From a gamma proteobacterium HdN1 (GTDB taxonomy: Bacteria > Pseudomonadota > Gammaproteobacteria > Pseudomonadales > Ketobacteraceae), in NCBI GenBank assembly GCA_000198515.1, contig FP929140.1:2702527-2766526 (forward strand): DNA of 64,000 nt, written 5' to 3'. The notes under the pieces are model-generated. The model did not search any database. It saw nothing but the letters and a program-made list of their open reading frames with translations, and was not told where the DNA came from. The translations under genes and the position numbers were made by a program. Each line of letters starts with the position of its first letter. Within the stretch, counting starts at the first letter, position 1. Shown here one piece after another: positions 53,754-61,645 of this stretch.

Positions 53754-54584
53754 ATGAAAACGTGGACATTGAAGCGTAGTACGCTCTTGGTTGCGTCCGT
53801 CGCAATCGCAAGCTCTATAGGTATCATTTGGAGTGAGACAGAGCAAGCCTCAGCTCCAGCGACTTCTCAGCATGTGGATTCGCAAGATTCTCAAAGAAAA
53901 GCGGATCAGGTGGCAAGGCTCAACGTGGAGCGCCAGTTGAAGCAGCAAGTGGAAACCTTGCGCCGTGATTGGCGCGCTGCCGGCACCGATCGCGATGTGC
54001 TGCAGCCGGTTAGTGCTGCATCGTTTGAATCGGCCCCCTTTGATGGTGGCTTCAGCGCAGCAACCGATGAGCCGGTCGTCGCTCTTGCTTCTGTAAACGT
54101 AATGGATACCGTTGCACGGCCAGTAAATCCCGTTGCCATGGGCCAGATTTCATGGGGAGGTGCGGCACTCGCCCCAGTTGGGGGAGTTTTTCCAGTAGCG
54201 TTTGCACGTAGTGGTGGCGGCGGTGGTTTGGTGGCAGATCTGGGTGGGAATGGCGGCTCCGCAAGTGGCGGAACGTCTTCTGAGGGGGCGCAGCCCGGTG
54301 GCTCGTCTCAGGAACAAGCGGATAACGCTGGGAGCGGCGATCAAACCGGTGCTGGCTCTTCGCAAGGCGACTCTGTTGCGCAAGACCCCAATGCCGATAG
54401 CGGTGATGCTCAGGGAGGGGCGACCCTTGGCGAAAACAGGCCGCCTCTGGGTGAAAACGCTGAGACCGTAAAAGTTGATGCGCCTGGTAGCATGGCATTG
54501 TTCGGTCTTGGCATCTTCGCGTTAGCGATTATGCTGCGTCGGAGTCGCAGAAAAGGCAGTGCGAACGTGACATTCGCGAGCTAA
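53754..54584 (+). CDS. Secreted low-complexity protein with PEP-CTERM-like anchor
   Basis: 276 aa from the ATG at 53754 (AAGGA 10 nt upstream). N-terminal signal/transmembrane helix (TLLVASVAIASSIGIIW). The middle is a Gly/Ser/Gln/Asp-rich disordered region. The C-terminus, DAPGSMALFGLGIFALAIML followed by RRSRRKG, is a sorting-like tail of the PEP-CTERM type (P-G-S core, one helix, Arg-rich end). An exosortase is not in the window, so its processing is inferred. It ends just before a strong terminator. Confidence 0.65.
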   Translation: MKTWTLKRSTLLVASVAIASSIGIIWSETEQASAPATSQHVDSQDSQRKADQVARLNVERQLKQQVETLRRDWRAAGTDRDVLQPVSAASFESAPFDGGFSAATDEPVVALASVNVMDTVARPVNPVAMGQISWGGAALAPVGGVFPVAFARSGGGGGLVADLGGNGGSASGGTSSEGAQPGGSSQEQADNAGSGDQTGAGSSQGDSVAQDPNADSGDAQGGATLGENRPPLGENAETVKVDAPGSMALFGLGIFALAIMLRRSRRKGSANVTFAS

Positions 54585-54608
54585 TTGAATTGCACTGCAT
54601 GTAATCCC

Positions 54609-54645
54609 AAAAACGCCTCAATAGTGGCCCTATTGAGGCGTTTTT
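54609..54645. terminator. Strong bidirectional intrinsic terminator
   Basis: A perfect 16-bp stem, AAAAACGCCTCAATAG (54609-54624) and its complement (54630-54645), with a 5-nt loop, has A and U tracts at both ends. It separates the convergent PEP-CTERM-like gene and mltF. Confidence 0.92.
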
Positions 54646-54701
54646 GCGTGTGAAAGCTTTGCGTTCGAAAGCAATGGCGTTCGAACGCAATGTGCAGGAA
54701 T

Positions 54702-56147
54702 TTAGAGGATCAGGTCGTTAACGGAGAGCGAAGCAACGCTTTCCGAAAGGGGTTGATAAGATTTTACCGGCTGGGCGCTCAGCCAGACTAGTGCATCGTA
54801 GTAGTGGCGAATATTGCGAACGTATGCCAATGCTTGGCGAGCGTTAGTGTAGCGAGGGTTCGAGCGGCTTTGCGCTAACAAATGCTTTTTCACATCGAAC
54901 CAGTTGTCGGGGTCATCCCCTGTTGCTGCGGTCAGTTTGCGCGCATGTATCAGCGGCCCCATGCCCATGTTGTAGGCGGCGAGGCTAAACCAGATGCGGT
55001 GTGGCTCTGGAACATCGGGAAGTTTTTCGTAAATTTGCTTGAAGTAACGGGCGCCGCCTTCAATGCTCTGCGTCGGATCACGCCGATCTTTGACCCCAAC
55101 TTCGCGCGCAGTGCCCTTTGTGAGCATCATCAGCCCGGTTACACCGGTGGGTGAAATCGCGTTTGGGTTCCACAAAGACTCTTGGTAACCCATGGCCGCA
55201 AGCAGACGCCAATCCAGTTCGGTTTGCTGCCCCATGCGCTTAAAGTCACGCGAATAGCGGGGAAGGCGTGAATCAATGTGGTTCAAAAAGGTGCGTGAGC
55301 CCACATAATCAAAGCTGCGCTCGCTAAAATACTGCTCGCGCAATTGATCTAGGAAACCGCTGGCGTTGACCTGCGCAAAGTACTCCTGCAGTGATGCCAA
55401 AAAAGACGCGTCTTCGGAGCGATTCAAGGCCCACGCAATTGCGTGACGATCATCCATCTGCTCGCCTTTGCGAAGCGATGGGTAGAGCGCGTGTAGCTGG
55501 TTGAATACATTGTCGTTCAAGACGACGTAATCCACTTCACCCTCCGCTAAGAGCGACAGCAATACGGTAGGGGAAAGGTTGCGTCGTTCGTCTGTAAGCA
55601 GATCAGGATTGGATTTGCGTAGCGTTTCTAGCTTGGGTGCGCTGCCTGCTTGTGCGGAGATGACCAGCCGAGACTGGGCAATCGCGTCGGTGGAGCTGGG
55701 TGGTGCAAAATCGTTACGATAAACCAATACGGGTGCGGCTTCGTTGTAAGACGGCGCAAACAGCGCCCGCTTCTCGTTCTTGGGAGTGACGGGAAGCCCA
55801 GCCGCAACAAGGTCTACTTTGCCTTGGTCAAGGTCGTTGAGCATGCTGGCAATATCGCCGTAGACTTTCCATACGACGTCAAGCCCCATGGAATCGGCGT
55901 AGCGCGTTACAAGATCGTGTTCGAAGCCCGCATAGCTTGCGCTGCCGATCTTGAAGTAGGTGGACGGATCGTTGCGTGTGGCAACAACCAGTTGGCCGCT
56001 CTGCTGGATGCGATCCAGAACAGGGCCCTCAGGCTGTGGGTTGGGTGCAAGCAACAAAAATGCAGAGATTGCCGAAGCTGCGAGCGTCCTTGTCACTTTT
56101 TGTGCGAGTAGCTTCGGTGCGAGTGGCTTCTGTGTGAGTAACTTCAT
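54702..56147 (-). CDS. mltF: Membrane-bound lytic murein transglycosylase F
   Basis: 481 aa. After a signal peptide (AASAISAFLLLAPNPQPEG) comes an SBP_bac_3 domain (QQSGQLVVATRNDPSTYFK, YADSMGLDVVWKVYGD, DLVAAGLPVTPKNEKRA). The C-terminal SLT domain has YQESLWNPNAISPTGVTGL (catalytic Glu near 322), LMMLTKGTA and LAAYNMGMG. It cleaves the glycan of peptidoglycan, giving 1,6-anhydromuropeptides. Three 15-bp repeats encode the LLTQKPLAPKLLAQKV leader. Confidence 0.95.
   Translation of the reverse strand: MKLLTQKPLAPKLLAQKVTRTLAASAISAFLLLAPNPQPEGPVLDRIQQSGQLVVATRNDPSTYFKIGSASYAGFEHDLVTRYADSMGLDVVWKVYGDIASMLNDLDQGKVDLVAAGLPVTPKNEKRALFAPSYNEAAPVLVYRNDFAPPSSTDAIAQSRLVISAQAGSAPKLETLRKSNPDLLTDERRNLSPTVLLSLLAEGEVDYVVLNDNVFNQLHALYPSLRKGEQMDDRHAIAWALNRSEDASFLASLQEYFAQVNASGFLDQLREQYFSERSFDYVGSRTFLNHIDSRLPRYSRDFKRMGQQTELDWRLLAAMGYQESLWNPNAISPTGVTGLMMLTKGTAREVGVKDRRDPTQSIEGGARYFKQIYEKLPDVPEPHRIWFSLAAYNMGMGPLIHARKLTAATGDDPDNWFDVKKHLLAQSRSNPRYTNARQALAYVRNIRHYYDALVWLSAQPVKSYQPLSESVASLSVNDLIL
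56094..56138. repeat. Three 15-bp tandem repeats in the mltF signal-peptide region
   Basis: CACTTTTTGTGCGAG (56094), TAGCTTCGGTGCGAG (56109) and TGGCTTCTGTGTGAG (56124) follow each other and encode the (x)LAQK-like repeats of MltF residues 4-18. The frame is preserved by a unit of 15. Confidence 0.7.
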
Positions 56148-56254
56148 TCCAGGCTAACCTTTTTTTCGCGGGTTCCATCGGTCTTTGAACGGGACAATCC
56201 GTTGCAGCCAAGCCGCTGCAGCCCCCGTTCGCTCACAAATTCCCTGTGTTTTCC

Positions 56255-56285
56255 TTTTCAGCGAGACGCCGGATCTCGCTGAAAA
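56255..56285. terminator. Hairpin in the mltF-purL intergenic region
   Basis: TTTTCAGCGAGA (56255-56266) and TCTCGCTGAAAA (56274-56285) form a perfect 12-bp stem with a 7-nt loop. It lies in the leader of the minus-strand mltF gene or upstream of purL. It may be an attenuator or simply a structured leader. Confidence 0.5.
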
Positions 56286-56415
56286 TAAGCCCGATTGCTT
56301 AAAAATTAGGCTGGAGTATATCGACCACTATTTTTAGTGTCGACGGCAACTGTGTTACCGAGCCGTTACCAAGCTGTAAATTGCCACAGGGAGTTGTTAA
56401 TTTTTGAGCCTATTT

Positions 56416-56453
56416 CAGTTAGTCGCGCGGTAATGGTAACGCGCATCTAACTG
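56416..56453. promoter_or_regulatory. Extended dyad with GGTAAC boxes upstream of purL
   Basis: CAGTTAG (56416-56422) pairs with CTAACTG (56447-56453) and GCGC (56425) with GCGC (56441). GGTAAT and GGTAAC lie in the loop; further GTTACC/GGTAAC boxes occur at 56354, 56365 and 56471. It could be an operator array controlling purL, but it does not match the E. coli PurR box. Confidence 0.4.
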
Positions 56454-56602
56454 TTGTTATAGGGTATTTTGGTAACAGCGTATGTATCGTGGCTGAATCG
56501 CGTTTTTGACTCCTCGGTCGCAAATAGTTGGGCCGGTGGCTCAGCACGGTTGCGCGACTGACTGCCACTCGGTGTGGTGGGGTGCAGATTGTCAGCGAAT
56601 GG

Positions 56603-56631
56603 TTAAGGTTTGCGGCGGCTTCCTTTATAAT
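56603..56631 (+). promoter_or_regulatory. Sigma-70 promoter of purL
   Basis: A perfect -10 TATAAT (56626-56631) lies 41 bp before the purL ATG. A weak -35 (TTAAGG, 56603-56608) fits with 17-bp spacing. Confidence 0.6.
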
Positions 56632-56672
56632 GGCGGCCTTCTCACCTCGCCATAGGCCATTCGAGACCCATC

Positions 56673-59600
56673 ATGCTTCAATTGCGCGGCGCTCAAGCGT
56701 TATCCCCGTTTAAGTCCAAAAAACTACTCAACCAACTCCAGTCGGCAGCACCCAGCGTGGCCGCAGTGCATGCGGAGTTTGTGCACTTTATCGACGCAAA
56801 CGCTTCATTGAGTGACGAGCGCCAGCGTTTGTTGGCACAGTTGCTTGGCGACGGACTGCCAGCACATCAAAATGATACGCCGAGAGGGGAGATGTTTATC
56901 GTCATTCCTCGCTTTGGTACGATCTCCCCGTGGGCAAGCAAGGCGACGGATATTGCACACAATTGTGGGTTCAGCGAAGTCCTGCGGATTGAGCGTGGGC
57001 TGGTGTACTACGTTGAAGGCGTTTCCCAAAGCGCTCGTGCACTTTTGATACCGCTGTTGCATGATCGTATGACGCAAACCGTCGTTGCGTCGTTCAGTGA
57101 GGTGGCGCCGTTGTTCATGCGCCAGCCACCGCGCGCTATGGCGCAAGTGGACGTGCTCGGAGGTGGGCGTGATGCTTTGGTTCTGGCAAACCAGAATCTG
57201 GGGCTTGCGCTGGCGGCAGACGAAATTGACTATCTGACAACGAGTTTTTTGCAGCTGGGTCGCAACCCAACCGACGTTGAGCTGATGATGTTCGCGCAAG
57301 CCAACTCCGAACATTGCCGCCATAAAATTTTCAACGCGGATTGGAGTGTCAATGGCGAGCAGCAGCCGCGCTCCCTGTTTGCCATGATTCGCAATACCCA
57401 TGCGTGTAGCAGCGAAGGCGTGTTATCGGCTTATTCCGATAACGCAGCGGTGATCGAAGGCTTTAATGCTGGGCGGTTTTATCCGGATCCGCACACCCAA
57501 GCCTATGGATTTCATCAAGAACCTGTTCACATCTTGATGAAAGTCGAAACCCATAATCACCCTACGGCCATTGCACCATATCCTGGCGCATCCACCGGCG
57601 CAGGCGGTGAAATCCGCGACGAGGGTGCTACAGGGCGCGGCGCGAAACCCAAGGCAGGGTTGACAGGGTTTAGCGTTTCCAACTTGCGCATTCCTGGTTT
57701 TGAACAGCCTTGGGAGCAAGCCTACGGAAAACCTAACCGAATCGTTTCGGCACTCGACATCATGATCGAAGGGCCGCTCGGTGGGGCGGGCTTTAACAAC
57801 GAATTTGGGCGTCCAAACCTCAGCGGTTATTTTCGCACCTACGAACAGCGCGCGCCGTCTGTAAATGGTGAAGAAGTTCGTGGCTATCACAAACCCATTA
57901 TGATTGCTGGCGGCTACGGCAATATTCGCGCCGATCACGTTCAGAAAGGTACGATTCCTGTGGGTGCCAAACTGATTGTGCTGGGCGGGCCGGCGATGCT
58001 GATCGGCTTGGGCGGTGGCGCTGCATCTTCTATGGCCACGGGCGCAAGCGCAGAAGATCTGGATTTCGCTTCGGTACAGCGGGATAACCCCGAAATGGAA
58101 CGCCGTGCGCAGGAAGTGATCGACCGTTGCTGGCAGTTGGGTGCAGAAAATCCGATCAGCTTTATCCACGACGTCGGAGCAGGCGGCTTGAGCAATGCGA
58201 TGCCTGAACTCGTTAAGGATGGCGGCCGTGGTGGGCGCTTTTCGCTGCGCGAGATTCCCAACGATGAGCCGAGCATGTCGCCGCTGGAGATTTGGTGCAA
58301 TGAATCGCAAGAGCGCTATGTGCTGGCCGTCGCGCCCGAAAACTTGGCGAGATTTGAAGCGATCTGCGCCCGTGAGCGTTGCCCCTATGCGGTGATTGGT
58401 GAGGCGACCAGCGAGCAGCATCTTTCCTTAAAAGATACCCACTTCGACAACACCCCTGTGGATTTGCCGATGTCGGTGCTGTTTGGCAAGCCGCCGAAAA
58501 TGCACCGCAAGTACGAGCGCGCGATCGTTACGCACCAAGCTTTTACGGGGGCGGGCATTGACATTACCGAGGCCGCTTACCGTGTTTTACGTTTGCCTGC
58601 GGTTGCCAGTAAGAGTTTTTTGATCACGATCGGTGATCGTTCCATTACCGGCATGGTCACGCGCGATCAGATGGTAGGGCCTTGGCAGGTGCCGGTCGCT
58701 GACGTTGCAGTTACCAGCAGTACCTTAGACAGCTACACCGGCGAAGCCATGAGCATGGGGGAGCGCACACCTGCCGCCTTGATTGACGCGCCTGCGTCGG
58801 GCCGGATGGCGGTAGGAGAGGCGATCACCAATATTGCAGCCGCTCGCATCCGGCACCTATCGGATGTGCGCCTATCGGCAAACTGGATGGCGGCTGCAGG
58901 CTATGCAAGCGAAGACCAAGCGCTGTTTGAAACCGTGCAAGCCATCGGCATGGAGCTTTGCCCTGCGCTGGGCATTGCGATTCCGGTGGGTAAGGATTCC
59001 ATGTCGATGCGTACTGTCTGGGACGATAACGGCGAGCAAAAATCCGTAACCGCGCCGCTCTCGCTCATTATTTCGGCATTTGCGCCCGTTCAAGATGTGC
59101 GTCAGACCCTGACGCCGATGCTGCAGCGAGACACGGATAGCCGCCTATTGTTGATTGACTTGAGCAATGGCCACCACCGCCTTGGCGCAACCGCACTTGC
59201 GCAAGTATACAACCAGCTCGGGGATTCTTGTGCCGACCTTGAGAGCGCTGAACAGCTAAAAGTCTTTTTTGAGACCATACAGGCCCTAAACCATGATCAG
59301 CTGCTGCTCGCTTATCACGATCGCAGCGACGGGGGCCTGTTTGCAAGCGTTGCGGAAATGATGTTTGCTGGCCGCTCAGGTCTTGACCTAGAGCTAGGCG
59401 CGTTGCCCGGAACTGCGCTTGCCGCGCTGTTCAACGAGGAATTGGGGGCCGTAATTCAAGTAAGCAATGCGGTGTTGGATGTGGTGCTTGCCAAGCTGAA
59501 AGCGGCAAAACTGGATACACACGTGATTGGCACGCTGAATAACGCGCAGCGACTGCGGATTTTCCATCAAGGCGACCGTATTTTTGACCAAACGCGCGCC

Positions 59601-60551
59601 GATTTGCAAAGTGCGTGGGCTGAAACCAGCTATCGAATCCAAGCGATGCGTGATAACAGCGAATGTGCGAAACAGGAGTTTGAGCAAATTCGTGTGGATC
59701 AAGATCCTGGCCTCTCGCCGCACTTGCAGTTCGATGCACAAGAGAATGTTGCGGCTCCCTACATTGCGAGTGGGGTTCGCCCACGCGTGGCGATTTTGCG
59801 GGAGCAGGGCGTGAACGGTCAGGTGGAAATGGGGGCGGCCTTTCACGCGGCTGGCTTTGAGGCCGTGGATGTTCACATGAGCGATTTGCTTTCTGGGCGA
59901 ATTTCGCTGGCGGATTTCAAAGGCTTGGCAACCTGCGGCGGATTTTCCTACGGCGATGTGCTCGGCGCGGGCGGCGGTTGGGCGAAATCTATCCTCTTCA
60001 ACAACCGCGTGCGTGATACCTTTCAGACATTTTTTGAGCGCGAAGATAGCTTCACGCTGGGGGTTTGCAACGGCTGCCAGATGCTCTCGACCTTGGCCGA
60101 ACTGATTCCAGGCACTGATTACTGGCCGCGTTTTGTACGCAACACCTCGGAGCAGTTCGAAGCACGTTTTTGTACCGTTGAGGTTCAGCCGTCTGCTTCC
60201 GTCTTGTTGCGTGGAATGGAAGGCTCACGCATTACGGTTGCACTCGCACACGGCGAAGGTCGAGCTTTGTTTGGTGCCACGGCAACGCCGGATCAAGCCC
60301 TTGCCGCAAACGGAATTTCCCTGCGCTTTGTGGACAACTTTGGTCGCCCAACCGAAAGCTATCCTGCCAACCCGAACAGTTCCCCAGAAGGAATTACCGG
60401 TCTTTGCAACCGCGATGGGCGCGTCACCATCATGATGCCGCATCCGGAGCGGGTGTATCGAACCGTGCAGAATTCGTGGCACCCCAAAGGCTGGGGTGAA
60501 GATGGCCCATGGCTGCGCATGTTCCGTAATGCACGCGTGTGGGTAGGCTGA
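56673..60551 (+). CDS. purL: Phosphoribosylformylglycinamidine synthase
   Basis: 1292 aa, the size of the large single-chain gammaproteobacterial enzyme. It forms FGAM from FGAR, glutamine and ATP, the fourth step of purine synthesis. The N-terminal FGAR-AT domain has [20 protein letters not shown] and the AIRS-like halves include [20 protein letters not shown]. The C-terminal glutaminase has [10 protein letters not shown] (catalytic Cys) and [10 protein letters not shown] (His-Glu). Its stop overlaps the thioesterase start by 1 bp. Confidence 0.98.
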   Translation: MLQLRGAQALSPFKSKKLLNQLQSAAPSVAAVHAEFVHFIDANASLSDERQRLLAQLLGDGLPAHQNDTPRGEMFIVIPRFGTISPWASKATDIAHNCGFSEVLRIERGLVYYVEGVSQSARALLIPLLHDRMTQTVVASFSEVAPLFMRQPPRAMAQVDVLGGGRDALVLANQNLGLALAADEIDYLTTSFLQLGRNPTDVELMMFAQANSEHCRHKIFNADWSVNGEQQPRSLFAMIRNTHACSSEGVLSAYSDNAAVIEGFNAGRFYPDPHTQAYGFHQEPVHILMKVETHNHPTAIAPYPGASTGAGGEIRDEGATGRGAKPKAGLTGFSVSNLRIPGFEQPWEQAYGKPNRIVSALDIMIEGPLGGAGFNNEFGRPNLSGYFRTYEQRAPSVNGEEVRGYHKPIMIAGGYGNIRADHVQKGTIPVGAKLIVLGGPAMLIGLGGGAASSMATGASAEDLDFASVQRDNPEMERRAQEVIDRCWQLGAENPISFIHDVGAGGLSNAMPELVKDGGRGGRFSLREIPNDEPSMSPLEIWCNESQERYVLAVAPENLARFEAICARERCPYAVIGEATSEQHLSLKDTHFDNTPVDLPMSVLFGKPPKMHRKYERAIVTHQAFTGAGIDITEAAYRVLRLPAVASKSFLITIGDRSITGMVTRDQMVGPWQVPVADVAVTSSTLDSYTGEAMSMGERTPAALIDAPASGRMAVGEAITNIAAARIRHLSDVRLSANWMAAAGYASEDQALFETVQAIGMELCPALGIAIPVGKDSMSMRTVWDDNGEQKSVTAPLSLIISAFAPVQDVRQTLTPMLQRDTDSRLLLIDLSNGHHRLGATALAQVYNQLGDSCADLESAEQLKVFFETIQALNHDQLLLAYHDRSDGGLFASVAEMMFAGRSGLDLELGALPGTALAALFNEELGAVIQVSNAVLDVVLAKLKAAKLDTHVIGTLNNAQRLRIFHQGDRIFDQTRADLQSAWAETSYRIQAMRDNSECAKQEFEQIRVDQDPGLSPHLQFDAQENVAAPYIASGVRPRVAILREQGVNGQVEMGAAFHAAGFEAVDVHMSDLLSGRISLADFKGLATCGGFSYGDVLGAGGGWAKSILFNNRVRDTFQTFFEREDSFTLGVCNGCQMLSTLAELIPGTDYWPRFVRNTSEQFEARFCTVEVQPSASVLLRGMEGSRITVALAHGEGRALFGATATPDQALAANGISLRFVDNFGRPTESYPANPNSSPEGITGLCNRDGRVTIMMPHPERVYRTVQNSWHPKGWGEDGPWLRMFRNARVWVG

Positions 60552-61246
60552 TGGCCGCTTCCGATCGGGAAGATGCCGAGGCCAAGCGTTTTGGCATCAA
60601 TAATTGGGTAGAGGCCTATCGCGAACCCTTGCCGCAAACCTTTCGGCATCGCCAGCGCGTAGCAGAGCGACTCGCAAGCATTGGCCGGCGCATCATTCGT
60701 GCCGATGTGAGCGACGCCACCCTGATTGCGCTGGAGGCAAGGCTCGCGGAAGTCGATGAGATGCTTGGTGAGCTGAACTATCACCCGCACGCCGGCCAAT
60801 ATGCCGAAATGATGGCCAACCAAGCCGACCAAACCAGCGTACTCATGGCCTTCGATTATGATGCCGTGACCGGAGCAAGCAACCCGGCCGCGTCACGTCT
60901 GAGCTTCGATCTGGATGCCGAAGAAGTTCTCGCTCGCGTAACGCTGGATGAATTGCAAGAAGGCGGCCCCGGAAATGCCCACGGTGGAATCCTCTCTGCG
61001 CTATTGGATGTCGTATTAGCGCGAGTGCAGCATCGAGAAGGCTGGATCGGTGTCACCGGCTACCTGAACACCCGTTATTTGCACCCAACCCCGCTCCATC
61101 AACCCTTGGTGCTCAAAGCATGGCCCGCATCGCGAGTGGGCCGCGTCGCCAAAGTAGAAGGTGGAATCTGGTGTGGTGATCGGCAAACCGTCGCGGCCGA
61201 GGCACTTTATATTGCGCCGCGAGGATTGCAAAAACCGATTGGGTAA
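60551..61246 (+). CDS. Hotdog-fold thioesterase (PaaI family)
   Basis: 231 aa. The first ~130 residues are helical and not diagnostic. The second half has GGPGNAHGGILSALLDVVLA, VTGYLNTRYLHPTPLHQPLV and RVAKVEGGIW, the HGG and surrounding hotdog motif of PaaI/4HBT thioesterases, which hydrolyse acyl-CoA. It begins at the purL stop, so translation is coupled, though a metabolic link is not evident. Confidence 0.82.
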   Translation: MAASDREDAEAKRFGINNWVEAYREPLPQTFRHRQRVAERLASIGRRIIRADVSDATLIALEARLAEVDEMLGELNYHPHAGQYAEMMANQADQTSVLMAFDYDAVTGASNPAASRLSFDLDAEEVLARVTLDELQEGGPGNAHGGILSALLDVVLARVQHREGWIGVTGYLNTRYLHPTPLHQPLVLKAWPASRVGRVAKVEGGIWCGDRQTVAAEALYIAPRGLQKPIG

Positions 61247-61270
61247 CCACCTGAGTGAGAGCCTAAGGCC

Positions 61271-61615
61271 ATGTATAAACTTGTTTTTTTCGTTCCTGCT
61301 GCGCACAAGGAACAGGTGAAAAATGCGGTATTTGCGACGGGTGCAGGCCGTATCGGCAACTACGATTGCTGCAGTTGGGAAGTGCTTGGGCAAGGCCAGT
61401 TTCGCGCCTTGGACGGTGCAAATCCCTTCATCGGGCAAGTAGGCGAAGTGGAGCAGGTGGCCGAATACCGAGTCGAACTGGTCTGCGCTGATGGCGTAGT
61501 AGGGGCTGCGATCGCGGCGCTAAAATCAGCGCATCCTTACGAGGAGCCGGCCTACGATCTTTGGCGGTTGGCGGAAGATCCGGAAAATGAGATCCCAAAG
61601 GTTTTGAGCAAGTAG
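61271..61615 (+). CDS. NIF3-like/YqfO small protein
   Basis: 114 aa. MYKLVFFVPAAHKEQVKNAV followed by GRIGNYDCCSWE, GQFRALDGANPF and AHPYEEPAYDL is the CutA/PII-like fold of the YqfO/NIF3 C-terminal domain. Standalone copies are common in gammaproteobacteria; a cellular role is not established. It follows the thioesterase by 24 bp. Confidence 0.85.
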   Translation: MYKLVFFVPAAHKEQVKNAVFATGAGRIGNYDCCSWEVLGQGQFRALDGANPFIGQVGEVEQVAEYRVELVCADGVVGAAIAALKSAHPYEEPAYDLWRLAEDPENEIPKVLSK

Positions 61616-61645
61616 CTTGTAGACGGCACAACCTTGATGCTCGCA

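Noticed and set aside
57423-58421. Long antisense open frame (332 codons) inside purL
   Set aside because: It overlaps a conserved enzyme on the other strand and has no recognisable domain; it is a coding-bias shadow.
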